Shown in pieces: positions 27,590-37,158 of a stretch of DNA of 64,000 nucleotides; positions within the stretch are counted from its first letter, which is position 1; each line of letters begins with the position of its first letter. The translations under genes and the position numbers were made by a program. The stretch spans positions 230,406 through 294,405 of the forward strand of contig NZ_JACWUN010000002.1 of the NCBI RefSeq assembly GCF_014773365.1. Direction: 5' to 3'. The notes below the pieces were generated by a model. The model did no database searches and was not told where the DNA came from. It saw nothing but the letters and a program-made list of their open reading frames with translations. This DNA comes from Pelovirga terrestris. Its GTDB lineage: Bacteria; Desulfobacterota; Desulfuromonadia; Desulfuromonadales; Geopsychrobacteraceae.

Positions 27590-30148
27590 ATGGAAAGCCA
27601 GTACAGCCCGGATCGGATTGAAACAAAATGGCAGGAATACTGGGATCAACAGAAAACCTTTCGGGCGGATCAGCACAGCAGTAAAGACAAATTTTATCTG
27701 CTCGAAATGTTTCCGTACCCATCCGGCCGCATTCATATGGGGCATGTACGTAACTACGCTATCGGCGATGTTGTGGCTCGCTTCAAAAGGATGCAGGGGT
27801 ACAATGTGCTCCATCCGATGGGCTGGGATGCTTTCGGTATGCCGGCGGAAAACGCCGCTATCGAGCATGGCATTCATCCGGCCAAATGGACCTATGAAAA
27901 TATCGATAATATGCGTAAACAGTTGCAACGGATCGGCTTGTCCTACGATTGGGAGCGCGAGTTTGCCACCTGTGATCCCGCTTATTATCGCTGGGAACAG
28001 TTGATTTTTCTGAAAATGCTGGAGCGTGGCCTGGCCTATAAGAAAACCTCGTCAGTCAACTGGTGTGAGGATTGTCAGACGGTGCTTGCCAATGAGCAGG
28101 TGGAAGACGGACGTTGCTGGCGTTGCTCCCAGACTGTTGCTCAGAAGCAACTGGAGCAGTGGTTCTTCAAGATAACCGATTATGCCGATGAGCTGCTTGA
28201 GGGAACAGACAAATTAAGTGGCTGGCCCGAGCGGGTGCTGGCCATGCAGCGTAACTGGATCGGCAAGAGCTATGGTTGTGAAATCATTTTTCCGGTCGCC
28301 GATCGTAAAGAGCAGATCAAGGTTTTTACGACCCGGCCTGACACCCTGTTTGGCGCGACCTTTATGAGCCTGGCACCGGAGCATCCGCTGGTTGATGCGT
28401 TGGTGACTAATGAGCAGCGGTCGCAGGTCGAGGCTTTTATTAGCGAGGTGGCGCGCCAGGAAAAGACCGACCGCGTCAGTGGTGAAGTAGAAAAAAAGGG
28501 GGTATTTACCGGGTCCTACTGTATCAATCCGGCGGACGGACGCAGCCTTCCTGTCTATTTGGCCAATTTTGTTTTGATGGACTATGGTACCGGCGCCGTG
28601 ATGGCGGTTCCCGCCCACGATCAGCGTGATTTTGAGTTTGCCCGTCAATATGATTTGCCGGTCATTGTGGTGATTCAACCCGAAGGCGAAGAGCTGCACG
28701 CCCCGTCCATGACCGAGGCTCATGCCGGCAGCGGTGTCCTGGTGAATTCCGGCGCGTTTGACGGCCTCGACAACGAAACGGCCAAAGATCGCATCGCTAC
28801 CTTTTTGGCCGGGCAGGACAGTGGCCGGCAGACCCTCAACTACCGCTTGCGAGACTGGGGGGTTTCCCGTCAGCGTTACTGGGGTACCCCGATCCCGGTG
28901 ATCTACTGTGACCAGTGCGGCACCGTCCCGGTTCCGGAACAGCAGTTGCCGGTGCTGTTGCCTACCGATGTCGAATTAACCGGTGCCGGAGGATCGCCCC
29001 TGGCGCGTCATCAATCCTTTGTCAAGGTCGATTGCCCAACCTGCGGCAAACCGGCACGCCGTGAAACCGATACCTTTGATACCTTTGTGGAAAGCTCCTG
29101 GTATTTTGCCCGCTATGCCTGTCCGCAGCACGATGAGGCTCCTCTTGACCGCGATGCGGTCAACTACTGGTTGCCGGTCGATCAGTATATCGGGGGGATC
29201 GAGCATGCTGTGATGCATCTGCTCTATGCGCGTTTTTTCACCAAGGTGTTGCGTGATTTAGGGCTGCTTGATGTTGACGAACCCTTTACCAATCTTCTTA
29301 CCCAGGGGATGGTCTGCAAGGAGACCCAGCGTTGTTCCGAACACGGCTGGCTCTACCCCGAACAGGTGATTGAAGGCAAATGCAGCACCTGCGGCAGGAC
29401 GGTGGAGGCAGGTCGCACCGAAAAGATGAGCAAGTCAAAGAAGAACGTGATTGATCCCAATCAACTGATCGATACCTATGGGGCCGATACTGCCCGTCTG
29501 TTCTCCCTGTTTGCCGCACCGCCGGAAAAAGATTTGGAATGGAATGAACAGGGGGTAGAAGGGTGCGCACGTTTTCTTGGTCGGGTCTGGCGCGCCGTGA
29601 GCGACAGTCTGGACGATCTTAAACAGGCTGGTACAATGTCAGAGTCGTCATCCGAAGCGGCAATGGAGCTGCGCCGCAAGACCCATCAGACGATTAAAAA
29701 GGTCACCGAAGATATTGACGGACGCTTTCATTTTAATACCGCCATTGCCGCAGTCATGGAATTGGTGAATGCCATTTATGCCCTGCCGGAGCGCCGCCGG
29801 GAAGCAACTGTCCTGAAAGAGGCCCTGGAGGCCGTGGTACGTTTATTAAACCCGTTTGTTCCTCACATCTGCGAAGAACTGTGGCAAGCCCTCGGGCATC
29901 AACAGAGCGTCGAGGCCAGTGGTTGGCCGAGCTGGAACGAGGAGGCCCTTAAGTCAGACATCATCAATCTGGTTGTTCAGGTCAATGGTAAAGTGCGAGG
30001 AAAAATCCAGGTGGCGGCTACGGCCGAACGGACACTGATTGAACAAGAGGCCCTAAACGAAGCCAATGTGCAGCGCTATATCGAAGGTAAGCAGGTGCGC
30101 AAGGTGATTGTGGTTGCCGGCCGTCTGGTCAACGTGGTGGTCTCCTGA
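27590..30148 (+). CDS. leuS: leucyl-tRNA synthetase
   Basis: 852 residues; charges tRNA-Leu. The HIGH-type motif is PSGRIHMGH near 45 and the KMSKS loop is EKMSKSKKN near 612. The CP1 editing domain is present ([12 protein letters not shown]), as are zinc-type cysteines in CEDCQT/CWRC. An excellent GGAGGTGAT ribosome site precedes the ATG. No T-box leader is visible upstream. The stop overlaps the start of lptE by one base, coupling leuS, lptE and holA. Confidence 0.97.
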   Translation: MESQYSPDRIETKWQEYWDQQKTFRADQHSSKDKFYLLEMFPYPSGRIHMGHVRNYAIGDVVARFKRMQGYNVLHPMGWDAFGMPAENAAIEHGIHPAKWTYENIDNMRKQLQRIGLSYDWEREFATCDPAYYRWEQLIFLKMLERGLAYKKTSSVNWCEDCQTVLANEQVEDGRCWRCSQTVAQKQLEQWFFKITDYADELLEGTDKLSGWPERVLAMQRNWIGKSYGCEIIFPVADRKEQIKVFTTRPDTLFGATFMSLAPEHPLVDALVTNEQRSQVEAFISEVARQEKTDRVSGEVEKKGVFTGSYCINPADGRSLPVYLANFVLMDYGTGAVMAVPAHDQRDFEFARQYDLPVIVVIQPEGEELHAPSMTEAHAGSGVLVNSGAFDGLDNETAKDRIATFLAGQDSGRQTLNYRLRDWGVSRQRYWGTPIPVIYCDQCGTVPVPEQQLPVLLPTDVELTGAGGSPLARHQSFVKVDCPTCGKPARRETDTFDTFVESSWYFARYACPQHDEAPLDRDAVNYWLPVDQYIGGIEHAVMHLLYARFFTKVLRDLGLLDVDEPFTNLLTQGMVCKETQRCSEHGWLYPEQVIEGKCSTCGRTVEAGRTEKMSKSKKNVIDPNQLIDTYGADTARLFSLFAAPPEKDLEWNEQGVEGCARFLGRVWRAVSDSLDDLKQAGTMSESSSEAAMELRRKTHQTIKKVTEDIDGRFHFNTAIAAVMELVNAIYALPERRREATVLKEALEAVVRLLNPFVPHICEELWQALGHQQSVEASGWPSWNEEALKSDIINLVVQVNGKVRGKIQVAATAERTLIEQEALNEANVQRYIEGKQVRKVIVVAGRLVNVVVS

Positions 30149-30648
30149 TGCCCCTGTTGCTACTGATGGTGGTTTTGCTCTTGGGGGGCTGCGGTTACCA
30201 TTTTCCCGGTCAGGGCGGGTCATTGCCTGGTGGGGTTGAGCGTATTCATGTGGCGATGTTTGATAATCTGTCCCGCGAACCCTTACTGGAAAACCGCCTG
30301 ACAACAGAAGTGATCGATATCTTTTCCGGCCATCCCAATATTCGGCTTGTTCCCATCGAAGACGCCCAAGCGGAGCTGAGCGGCCGTATTCTTTCTTATG
30401 ACAGCAGTTCTATTGCCTATCAACAGGGAGATCAGATCAGTAAGTATCGGGCCGGCATGGTTGTTGCCGTTCGCTTGCAGGGTATCGATAACCAGAGGTT
30501 ATTGTGGGATGGTACGGTGCGTTGGCAGACCGAATATGACGCCGCTGCTGATAAAATGCTGCAAGGGGACGACGAGCGCCGGGCCCAGGATGAGTTGGCG
30601 CGGCGGCTGGCCGAAGAACTCTTTTCTCGTCTGCTCGACGACTTTTAG
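30148..30648 (+). CDS. lptE: LPS-assembly lipoprotein LptE
   Basis: 166 residues. A very short signal peptide ([14 protein letters not shown]) ends at the lipobox Cys15, followed by GYHF as in LptE. LptE plugs the LptD outer-membrane barrel that inserts lipopolysaccharide. The body shows the family pattern IHVAMFDNLSREPLLENRLT and a C-terminal helix. The leuS-lptE-holA order is the common proteobacterial one. The ATG overlaps the leuS stop. Confidence 0.9.
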   Translation: MPLLLLMVVLLLGGCGYHFPGQGGSLPGGVERIHVAMFDNLSREPLLENRLTTEVIDIFSGHPNIRLVPIEDAQAELSGRILSYDSSSIAYQQGDQISKYRAGMVVAVRLQGIDNQRLLWDGTVRWQTEYDAAADKMLQGDDERRAQDELARRLAEELFSRLLDDF

Positions 30649-30660
30649 CATGACCAGCTG

Positions 30661-31653
30661 ATGCGACTTGAGGATTTTTATCGTCAGCTTGAGGTCGAAC
30701 CCCCTGCGCTTATTTTACTTTATGGTGAAGAAGACTATCTGCTGAACCAGGCCCACCAACGTATCCGTTCTGCCATTTTTGGCACCACCAGGGATGATTT
30801 CAACGACCATCAGTTCCACGCCAAGAGCGCGCGAGTTGAAGAAATTCTGGACGCTGCCTCTACCTATCCCGTCTTCGCTTCGCGTAAGCTGGTCACTGTT
30901 AAGGATGTTCAGCTGCTGGCTGCTGCAGATCAGGATAAGTTCAGCGCCTATCTCGAACACCCGCTTGAGCAAACCTGCCTGTTGATGATCGCTGATAAAA
31001 TCGACAGTCGCCGCAAGTTTTTCCAGCTGTTTAAAAAGAAGGGGGTCGTTCTCAAATTTGACCCCCTGACAGATCGCGAGCTTCCCGATGTTGTCCGCCG
31101 GGCAATGCAGCAGCGTGGTATCAGTATCAGCAGGGATGGCCTCGACCTGTTCTGTTCACTGGTCAGTAATAGCCTGCATGAGATCGAGGGTGAGTTAGAT
31201 AAACTGGTATTGTACCTCGGGTCGCGCCGGGATATTGGGGTGGACGATGTCGAAGCCATCATCTCACGCGGTCGCAGTGAGAATGTTTTTGTGCTCGGAG
31301 AGGCCATAGCCAAGGGCGATCTGGTTCGTGCCCTGACCCTGGTGCGCCGCTTTGCCGCGGCATCGGAACCACCACTGCTGGTGCTGAATCTGATCACCGG
31401 TCATTATCGCCTGCTGTGGAAAATCAGAGCCCTGGATAACCAGCGGTGTGCTGCGGCCGAAATTGCCAGGCAGGTCGCCCGCCCCCCCTTTGTTGTTCAG
31501 CGTCTGTTGGAACAGGCACGACGCTTCTCCCGTCGTCATTTTATGGCCGCCTACGCGTTGTTTATTGAGACCGATCTGGCGATGAAATCCAGTGGCGGTG
31601 ATGCTGGGGCACTGCTTGAATTGATGGTGATTCGTCTGATGCGTGACAAATAA
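30661..31653 (+). CDS. holA: DNA polymerase III delta subunit
   Basis: 330 residues; the clamp-loader 'wrench' that opens the beta ring. The N-terminal segment LILLYGEEDYLLNQA and the later FDPLTDRELPDVVRRAM and LGEAIAKGDLVRAL are typical of HolA. Its Walker A is degenerate, as in the family. It begins 12 bp after lptE with no strong ribosome site of its own and ends at a terminator shared with rpsT. Confidence 0.93.
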   Translation: MRLEDFYRQLEVEPPALILLYGEEDYLLNQAHQRIRSAIFGTTRDDFNDHQFHAKSARVEEILDAASTYPVFASRKLVTVKDVQLLAAADQDKFSAYLEHPLEQTCLLMIADKIDSRRKFFQLFKKKGVVLKFDPLTDRELPDVVRRAMQQRGISISRDGLDLFCSLVSNSLHEIEGELDKLVLYLGSRRDIGVDDVEAIISRGRSENVFVLGEAIAKGDLVRALTLVRRFAAASEPPLLVLNLITGHYRLLWKIRALDNQRCAAAEIARQVARPPFVVQRLLEQARRFSRRHFMAAYALFIETDLAMKSSGGDAGALLELMVIRLMRDK

Positions 31654-31703
31654 AAAAACCCGCACGTCGATCCCAGGCTGGGAATGTTCAGCGGGTTTTT
31701 TTT
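31652..31703. terminator. bidirectional terminator between holA and rpsT
   Basis: An A run followed by ACCCGC (near 31658-31663) pairs with GCGGGT (31691-31696), followed by an eight-T run. An inner CCCAGGCTGGG stem extends it. Convergent holA and rpsT both end here. Confidence 0.85.
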
Positions 31704-31750
31704 AATATTATGAGGGTGACAGTCGTTGAGCCGCCAAGGCTCGCTGAAAA

Positions 31751-32020
31751 TTACCCCTGTGCCAGACTGTTGACCAGCTTTGTCAGGCGCGAAACTTTGC
31801 GGCTGGCAGTGGATTTATGAATAATGCCCTTGGCGGCGCTGCGGGAAATGTAAGGAATGGCTTTGGCCAGTGCAGCGTTGGCAGCATCAGCGTCACCGGC
31901 GGTGACGGCCGTACGAACATGTTTAACCAGGGTGCGCATGGTTGAGCGGATATGGGTGTTGCGTGCATTACGCACCAGATTTTGTTTGGCTCTTTTCAGT
32001 GCCGATTTGTGATTTGCCAC
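31751..32020 (-). CDS. rpsT: 30S ribosomal protein S20
   Basis: 89 residues with a GTG start ([14 protein letters not shown]) nine bases after AAGGAG; this matches the usual MANHKSA start, so the longer frame is rejected. S20 is a small, basic, all-helical protein that binds 16S rRNA. Landmarks are [40 protein letters not shown]. The gene is transcribed alone and is divergent from murJ, as in many proteobacteria. Confidence 0.96.
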   Translation of the reverse strand: MANHKSALKRAKQNLVRNARNTHIRSTMRTLVKHVRTAVTAGDADAANAALAKAIPYISRSAAKGIIHKSTASRKVSRLTKLVNSLAQG

Positions 32021-32186
32021 GAACGAGTTCTCCTTGGTTTTAGTAATAACCTCTGTGATTGCCTGAAAGTTTCGCAATCATAGGGAGCTGGATCCTGACT
32101 GTCAAGTTAGAAATATTTATTTTAGCAGAAAAAAATACGTAGCTTCAGTAGGTTGTGGAGTCGGCAAAAAGGATTAAATATTATTT

Positions 32187-33779
32187 ATGTCAAGCCGCAA
32201 GCGCATTATGGGAGCGACCCTGGTGATGTCGATCGCCACCTCCATCAGCCGGGTGTCCGGTTTGATCAGGGATATGGTGGTGGCGCGTTTTTTTGGGGCC
32301 GGGGTTGCGACTGATGCCTTTTTTATGGCGTTTACTATTCCCAACCTGCTCAGGCGGTTTTTTGCTGAAGGCTCACTGACGGCGGCCTTTGTCCCGGTGT
32401 TTTCCGAGGTGTTTCATCGCCGTGGTGAAGATGAAGCACAGCGATTGGCTAATCGTTGTGCCACCCTTTTACTGTTGGTGATGATCGTAGTGGTGGCGTT
32501 GGGGTTGATCTGCTCGCCATGGATTGTTCAGGCGATCGGCTATGGTTTTGGTCAGACGGAAGGGAAACTGGAGTTGACTCATCAGCTCAACCTGATCATG
32601 TTTCCCTATATCGCTCTGGTGTCGCTGCTGGCGTTACTGACCGGCGTTCTTAATGTGCGCGGCCACTTTTTTCTCCCTTCTCTCTCGCCGTTGCTACTCA
32701 ATCTGGCGATGATTTTCGGGGCTTTGAGCCTGGGACAATTATTCCAGCGTCCGATTTTCGGTTTGGCTCTCGGGGTTCTGTTGGGCGGGGTGCTGCAGCT
32801 GTTGTTGCAGTTTCCGGTCCTGCTGCGTTATCGGATGCGATGGCGTCCCGATTTTCGTTTTTTTCACGATGAGCAGCTGAGAAAAATCACCCTGCTCATG
32901 TTGCCGGGTATTGCCGGGGTGGCAATTTATCAAATCAATATTGTGGTATCCCGCCTACTGGCATCTTTCCTGCCTGATGGCAGTGTCTCTTATCTCTATT
33001 ACGGTCAGCGCCTGTTTGAATTTCCTCAAGGGATTTTTGTGGTGTCTCTCGCCCAGGCGGTGCTGCCGATGATGAGCCGGCAGATCGCCGATGGTGACGA
33101 AGAGGGGATGCGGCAATCATTGAACTTTTCCCTGACCCTGATTGCCCTGTTTACCCTGCCGGCCATGGTCGGGCTGGTGTTGTGTGCCAAACCGGTGTTC
33201 TCGCTGTTTTTTCTGGGTGGCGAGTTTGGTCTGATCGCTATGGATAACAGCGCCCTGGCGTTAGTCTGTTTTGCTCCCGGGTTGCTGTTTGTCGGTTGCA
33301 GCCGGATTGCAGCACAAACCTTTTATGCCTTGCAGGATACCCGTACACCGGTGATCGTCTCGTTCTGGACACTGCTGGTCAATTTGGGTGCCGGTCTTTT
33401 ATTGATGCAATGGCTGGGGTTTGTCGGATTGGCTTTGGCCCTGACGACTGCTTCCTTGTTTAACGCCGTCGTATTACTGACCCTGTTACAGCGTAAACTC
33501 AATCTGAGGTTGACCCGGCAGCTGCTGACCCAGAGTGTCAGGATTGTCATCGCTTGTCTGCCGATGGCGCTGTTGGTGTATCTGGTGCTGGGGATGGTTG
33601 ATTGGCATCAGTTCGGATCGTCTGCCTATAAAGGGCTGATGCTGGTCTTTGCCGTGGGGTCAGGCGTTGTGGTTTTTGCCGGCAGTTGTCTATTGCTGAA
33701 GATTGATGAAATTCATCAGTTGTTGCGACTGATCAGAAATAAATTGCGACGCTACAAACAGCCAATAGAACATTCTTAA
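32187..33779 (+). CDS. murJ: lipid II flippase MurJ
   Basis: 530 residues with about 14 hydrophobic helices. This MOP-family flippase moves lipid II across the inner membrane for peptidoglycan synthesis. Family hallmarks include the N-terminal TSISRVSGLIRDMVVARFFGAG.ATDAFFMAFTIPN and RRFFAEGSLTAAFVPVF, and GLILCAKPVF-like segments later. The start follows AAAGGATT at longer than ideal spacing. Its end overlaps the convergent fxsA by 4 bp. Confidence 0.95.
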   Translation: MSSRKRIMGATLVMSIATSISRVSGLIRDMVVARFFGAGVATDAFFMAFTIPNLLRRFFAEGSLTAAFVPVFSEVFHRRGEDEAQRLANRCATLLLLVMIVVVALGLICSPWIVQAIGYGFGQTEGKLELTHQLNLIMFPYIALVSLLALLTGVLNVRGHFFLPSLSPLLLNLAMIFGALSLGQLFQRPIFGLALGVLLGGVLQLLLQFPVLLRYRMRWRPDFRFFHDEQLRKITLLMLPGIAGVAIYQINIVVSRLLASFLPDGSVSYLYYGQRLFEFPQGIFVVSLAQAVLPMMSRQIADGDEEGMRQSLNFSLTLIALFTLPAMVGLVLCAKPVFSLFFLGGEFGLIAMDNSALALVCFAPGLLFVGCSRIAAQTFYALQDTRTPVIVSFWTLLVNLGAGLLLMQWLGFVGLALALTTASLFNAVVLLTLLQRKLNLRLTRQLLTQSVRIVIACLPMALLVYLVLGMVDWHQFGSSAYKGLMLVFAVGSGVVVFAGSCLLLKIDEIHQLLRLIRNKLRRYKQPIEHS

Positions 33780-34168
33780 TAGCGACGGAACTGAATCTCC
33801 CCGCGAGCCACTTTTTTTTCAACCCATCGTCTCAGCCATGTTTTGATATGGCTTCTGGTGACCGGGGTCAGGAGCATAAAACCGATCAGGTCGGTACAGA
33901 AGCCGGGGGTCAGTAACACGACCCCCCCCGCCAGAATCATCGCCCCATCAAACAACTCTTCAGCCGGAACCCGTCCTGCCTGTAAATCAGATTGAATGCG
34001 CATCATCAATTCGAATCCCTGGCTACGGGCAAGAAATGCCCCGGCAATTCCGGTCAGGATGACCAGGCTGATAGTAGAGATCACGCCAATCTGCCGCCCC
34101 GCCTCGATCAGCACGAAAATTTCCAGAATGGGGATAAAAGTAAACAGAATCAGCAGCTTTATAAACAT
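33776..34168 (-). CDS. fxsA: FxsA-family membrane protein
   Basis: 130 residues with three to four hydrophobic helices. The family pattern is seen: PILEIFVLIEAGRQIG, TGIAGAFLARSQG, GAMILAGGVVLLTPGFCTDLIGFMLL. In E. coli, FxsA overproduction relieves exclusion of phage T7 by the F plasmid; its normal function is unknown. A short basic cytoplasmic tail ends the protein. It is convergent with murJ and overlaps it by 4 bp. Confidence 0.9.
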   Translation of the reverse strand: MFIKLLILFTFIPILEIFVLIEAGRQIGVISTISLVILTGIAGAFLARSQGFELMMRIQSDLQAGRVPAEELFDGAMILAGGVVLLTPGFCTDLIGFMLLTPVTRSHIKTWLRRWVEKKVARGEIQFRRY

Positions 34169-34350
34169 GTAGAGGCCTTTTCATCAAAAAAAGTAAATGC
34201 TTCAGTACCATCATATGGTATTTGTCCTTCAGATTTTCTATAAACTTTTAACTAGCTGAAATATATATGAAAAATAAGTGACTAAAAAATGTGCAAGACG
34301 CAGGGTAGGGCGCTTGTTGTTAGGCTTTGGTTATAATTAACAGGTCTATC

Positions 34351-34385
34351 CACAAGTTTTCAACAGTTGGTGTGGACTGTTGGCA
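34351..34385. other. DnaA-box-like sequence between fxsA and mazG
   Basis: CTATCCACAAGTTTTCAACA resembles the DnaA box (TTATCCACA) plus the TTTTCAACA context common at replication origins, and GTGTGGAC follows. It is a single imperfect box with no array or dnaA gene nearby. It is not an origin on this evidence. Confidence 0.25.
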
Positions 34386-34399
34386 AAAGTTACAGAATT

Positions 34400-35134
34400 T
34401 CAGGAATTTGTCAAATTTGACGAAGTAAGAGCGGCATTTGAGCCGTCCATTTCCGCAATAGTCGTAGTTGTTTTACGGCGCAACAGATCTTCCGCATCAA
34501 TTCCAAGCGCCACTGCCAAACCGGTCAAATCAAAAAGCAACTGGGCGACAATGTCTTCGGTATGCTGCTTGGAAGAAGATGTTTTTACCAGACATTGTTC
34601 CAGTTCTTGTTGCCCGGCATGAAGCTGCTGAAGTCGGACGGCGGCTGAGCGGTCGTCCGTTTTTTTAATCAGTTTCTGGGTACGTTTGAGTGCCGGCAGG
34701 GAAGGGGGCAGGCGCTGAGCCAGTTGTTGAGAGAGCCCCTTGTCCAGACGTTCCTGTTGTTTAATCTGCTCCCAGCGCTGGGCGTGTCCGTGGCTGTCGG
34801 CGTCAGCAAAAACATGAGGATGACGCCGCACCATTTTGGCACAGATTCCCTCAATCACCGTGGTCAGGTCGAACGCACGGCGTTCATGGTAGATCTGGGC
34901 CAGAAAAACAACCTGCAGGAGCAGATCCCCCAATTCATCACAGATGCTTGCAGGATCGTCACTGTCTATTGCTTCGAGTAGTTCGTAGGCTTCTTCAAGT
35001 ATGTAGCTTTTTAAGCTTAAAGGCGTCTGTTGCTGATCCCATGGGCATCCGTGCGGAGCGCGCAGGGTCGCCATGATGGTGGCCAGAGGTGACAGATCAT
35101 GCTGACTGTTGGACTGCGTTGGGGTCTCTGACAT
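34400..35134 (-). CDS. mazG: nucleoside triphosphate pyrophosphohydrolase MazG
   Basis: 244 residues with the two-helical-domain MazG layout; it hydrolyses (d)NTPs to monophosphates and pyrophosphate as a house-cleaning enzyme. The N-terminal catalytic domain has CPWDQQQTPLSLKSYILEEAYELLEAI and DELGDLLLQVVF, which hold the metal-binding acidic residues. The C-terminal repeat is degenerate (LLFDLTGLAVALGIDAEDLLRR), with DL replacing the usual ELGD-type motif, so only one active site may work. AAGGA lies upstream of the ATG. Confidence 0.92.
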   Translation of the reverse strand: MSETPTQSNSQHDLSPLATIMATLRAPHGCPWDQQQTPLSLKSYILEEAYELLEAIDSDDPASICDELGDLLLQVVFLAQIYHERRAFDLTTVIEGICAKMVRRHPHVFADADSHGHAQRWEQIKQQERLDKGLSQQLAQRLPPSLPALKRTQKLIKKTDDRSAAVRLQQLHAGQQELEQCLVKTSSSKQHTEDIVAQLLFDLTGLAVALGIDAEDLLRRKTTTTIAEMDGSNAALTSSNLTNS

Positions 35135-35252
35135 GGGTCATTCATCCTTGTTAGGTGTGTACCGGATTGGCCATAACGTAAAGGTTAATAAAGAGTAAAA
35201 AAATCTTGCAAAACGGTCAGGGATAGGCTAGACAAGAGCGCCATAAATACGG

Positions 35253-35300
35253 GGGAGAGCAGGTCTTTTGTCTTGACATGGATGGCTCTCCCTTTATACT
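35253..35300 (+). promoter_or_regulatory. sigma70 promoter of the DUF177-rpmF-fatty acid operon, with an 8-bp inverted repeat around the -35
   Basis: TTGACA (35273-35278) and TATACT (35295-35300) are separated by 16 bp, a near-consensus promoter 24 bp upstream of the GTG start. GGGAGAGC (35253-35260) and GCTCTCCC (35285-35292) flank the -35 box, so a dimeric regulator bound there would block polymerase. The regulator is unknown. Confidence 0.8.
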
Positions 35301-35324
35301 GTTCCCTTTGCTCTGGGGGCGATC

Positions 35325-35867
35325 GTGCAGCTGGAACTGAAACATATCAAGGGTGGACAGCTGGAGCAAGACTACAGTTGTGCTGTTGGCGATTTTCCGG
35401 AACTGCTGGAGTTGGCCAATAACGGTGAGTGTGTTTACCGTGACCCCATCGGTGTGCACTTACGCTTTACCCAGTCCGGTCGTCTGGTCGAAGTCGCCGG
35501 ACATGTTCAGGCAACCCTTGAGTTAACCTGCGGTTGTTGCCTGACCACTTTTGCGTACGCACTGGCAGAGGATTTTGACCTGACCTTTGTGCCGGAAACG
35601 GAACCAGCCGATCCGGCGACCGAGCAGGAGCTTGAGCCTGACGAACTGGGACTGATCCCTTACGGTGAGGATCGTCTGGAGTTGCTGATCCCGGTGCAGG
35701 AACAATTGTTGTTGGCGGTGCCGATGCATCCCTTGTGCTCTGCCGACTGCCGGGGATTATGCCCGGTTTGCGGGGTTGATTTAAATATGACGGATTGTCG
35801 GTGTGAGAAAAACGTGTTCAATAACAAATTTGGAGCCCTGGCCAAACTAAAAGGCAAGGCTGATTAA
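35325..35867 (+). CDS. DUF177/YceD-family protein
   Basis: 180 residues from a GTG start with GGGGGCG upstream. DUF177 (YceD) proteins almost always precede rpmF, and the plant homologue is needed for 23S rRNA accumulation. Cysteines are clustered: TCGCCLTTF near 67-73, then CSADCRGLCPVCGVDLN and DCRC near the C-terminus. The second group is the typical C-terminal YceD motif and could bind zinc. It is the first gene of the operon under the strong promoter just upstream. Confidence 0.9.
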   Translation: MQLELKHIKGGQLEQDYSCAVGDFPELLELANNGECVYRDPIGVHLRFTQSGRLVEVAGHVQATLELTCGCCLTTFAYALAEDFDLTFVPETEPADPATEQELEPDELGLIPYGEDRLELLIPVQEQLLLAVPMHPLCSADCRGLCPVCGVDLNMTDCRCEKNVFNNKFGALAKLKGKAD

Positions 35868-35943
35868 GGCTTGTTGGTTTTAACTGGTAATCAATAAAAA
35901 GTACTCCGGCAATAGCCGGTGTCATCCATTCAAGGAGAATAAG

Positions 35944-36126
35944 ATGGCTGTTCCAAAGAAAAAGACCTCAAAGTCCAAAAAAAATATGCGTCGTGCTCAT
36001 GATGCCATCAACGCCCCGGGTATCTCCACGTGCCCTAACTGCAACGAGCCCAAGCTTCCCCATCGGGTATGCTCCAGTTGCGGTAGTTATAAAGGGAAAG
36101 AAGTTATCAGCAGTGATAACATCTGA
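35944..36126 (+). CDS. rpmF: 50S ribosomal protein L32
   Basis: 60 residues, starting [21 protein letters not shown] after an AAGGAG site. A zinc ribbon is formed by CPNC and CSSC. L32 lies near the peptidyl-transferase region of the 50S subunit. Its place between DUF177 and plsX ties ribosome and lipid synthesis into one transcript. Confidence 0.97.
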   Translation: MAVPKKKTSKSKKNMRRAHDAINAPGISTCPNCNEPKLPHRVCSSCGSYKGKEVISSDNI

Positions 36127-36143
36127 CCTGAATCGGCGCGGGC

Positions 36144-37133
36144 ATGTTGAAGAAAATAGCTGTTGATGCCATGGGGGGTGACAACTCTCCTGAAGTCGAA
36201 GTCGCCGGCGCTGTTGGCGCATGTCGCCGCTGGGGATGTCAGGTTATTCTGGTTGGTGATACTCCTCGGGTGCAGCAGGAATTAGCCAAGCATGATATCG
36301 GCGGACTGCACATCGAGCTCCATCATGCCAGTGACGTTATCAGTATGCACGATTCACCGTCAGCGGTAAGGCGTAAGAAAGACTCGTCCATCCGTGTGGC
36401 CTTTGATCTGGTCAAGTCAGGCTCGGCTACGGCCGTTGTCAGTGCCGGCAATTCCGGTGCCATTATGGCCGCCGGGATGCTGGTTTGTGGTCGTATCAAC
36501 GGCGTTGAACGCCCGGCTATCGGTACCTCCCTGCCGAATCTAAATGATCAGACGATGGTTCTTGATATGGGGGCAAACGTCGACTGCAAGCCTAGTCACC
36601 TGTATCAATTCGCCCTGATGGGAAGCCTTTATGTAGAACATCATCTGGGTAAATCCAGACCCCGGGTCGGACTGCTGTCTAACGGCGCCGAAGAAAAAAA
36701 AGGGAATGAGTTAACGCGTGAAGCTCATCTGTTGCTCAAAGAAGCGCCGCTGAATTATGGTGGCTACGTTGAGGGTGGCGATGTCTATAACGGTTCAGTC
36801 GATGTGGTTGTGTGTGACGGCTTTGTCGGTAATGTGCTGCTCAAAGTGTCTGAAGGTCTGGCCGTGGCGATTGGCACCATGCTCAAGCGCGAGATTGAGA
36901 ACCGTTTCTGGGCCAGAGTCGGTTATTTACTGAGCCGTCCGGCTTTTAACTCATTCAAAAATAAAATCAATCCGGCAGAATATGGTGGTGCGCCATTGCT
37001 TGGTATTGCCGGCGCAGGGATTGTGTGTCATGGCAGCTCCGATCCTGTCGCCATGAGTATCGCTATTCGCCAGGCCGGAGAATATGCCCAGAGCGGATTT
37101 TTTGAGCGACTGGCAACGGTATTTCAGCAATGA
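36144..37133 (+). CDS. plsX: phosphate acyltransferase PlsX
   Basis: 329 residues; makes acyl-phosphate from acyl-ACP for PlsY in phospholipid synthesis. Family landmarks are [16 protein letters not shown] at the start, [36 protein letters not shown] and [12 protein letters not shown]. The ribosome site is weak, and the gene starts 17 bp after rpmF, suggesting coupling. Confidence 0.96.
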   Translation: MLKKIAVDAMGGDNSPEVEVAGAVGACRRWGCQVILVGDTPRVQQELAKHDIGGLHIELHHASDVISMHDSPSAVRRKKDSSIRVAFDLVKSGSATAVVSAGNSGAIMAAGMLVCGRINGVERPAIGTSLPNLNDQTMVLDMGANVDCKPSHLYQFALMGSLYVEHHLGKSRPRVGLLSNGAEEKKGNELTREAHLLLKEAPLNYGGYVEGGDVYNGSVDVVVCDGFVGNVLLKVSEGLAVAIGTMLKREIENRFWARVGYLLSRPAFNSFKNKINPAEYGGAPLLGIAGAGIVCHGSSDPVAMSIAIRQAGEYAQSGFFERLATVFQQ

Positions 37134-37158
37134 CAGGCTTTCTCCAGGAGGTACAGGC

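Noticed and set aside
34169..34399. Possible replication origin
   Set aside because: Only one imperfect DnaA-like box is visible, with no array, no AT-rich 13-mers in order and no dnaA, dnaN or gidA neighbour.
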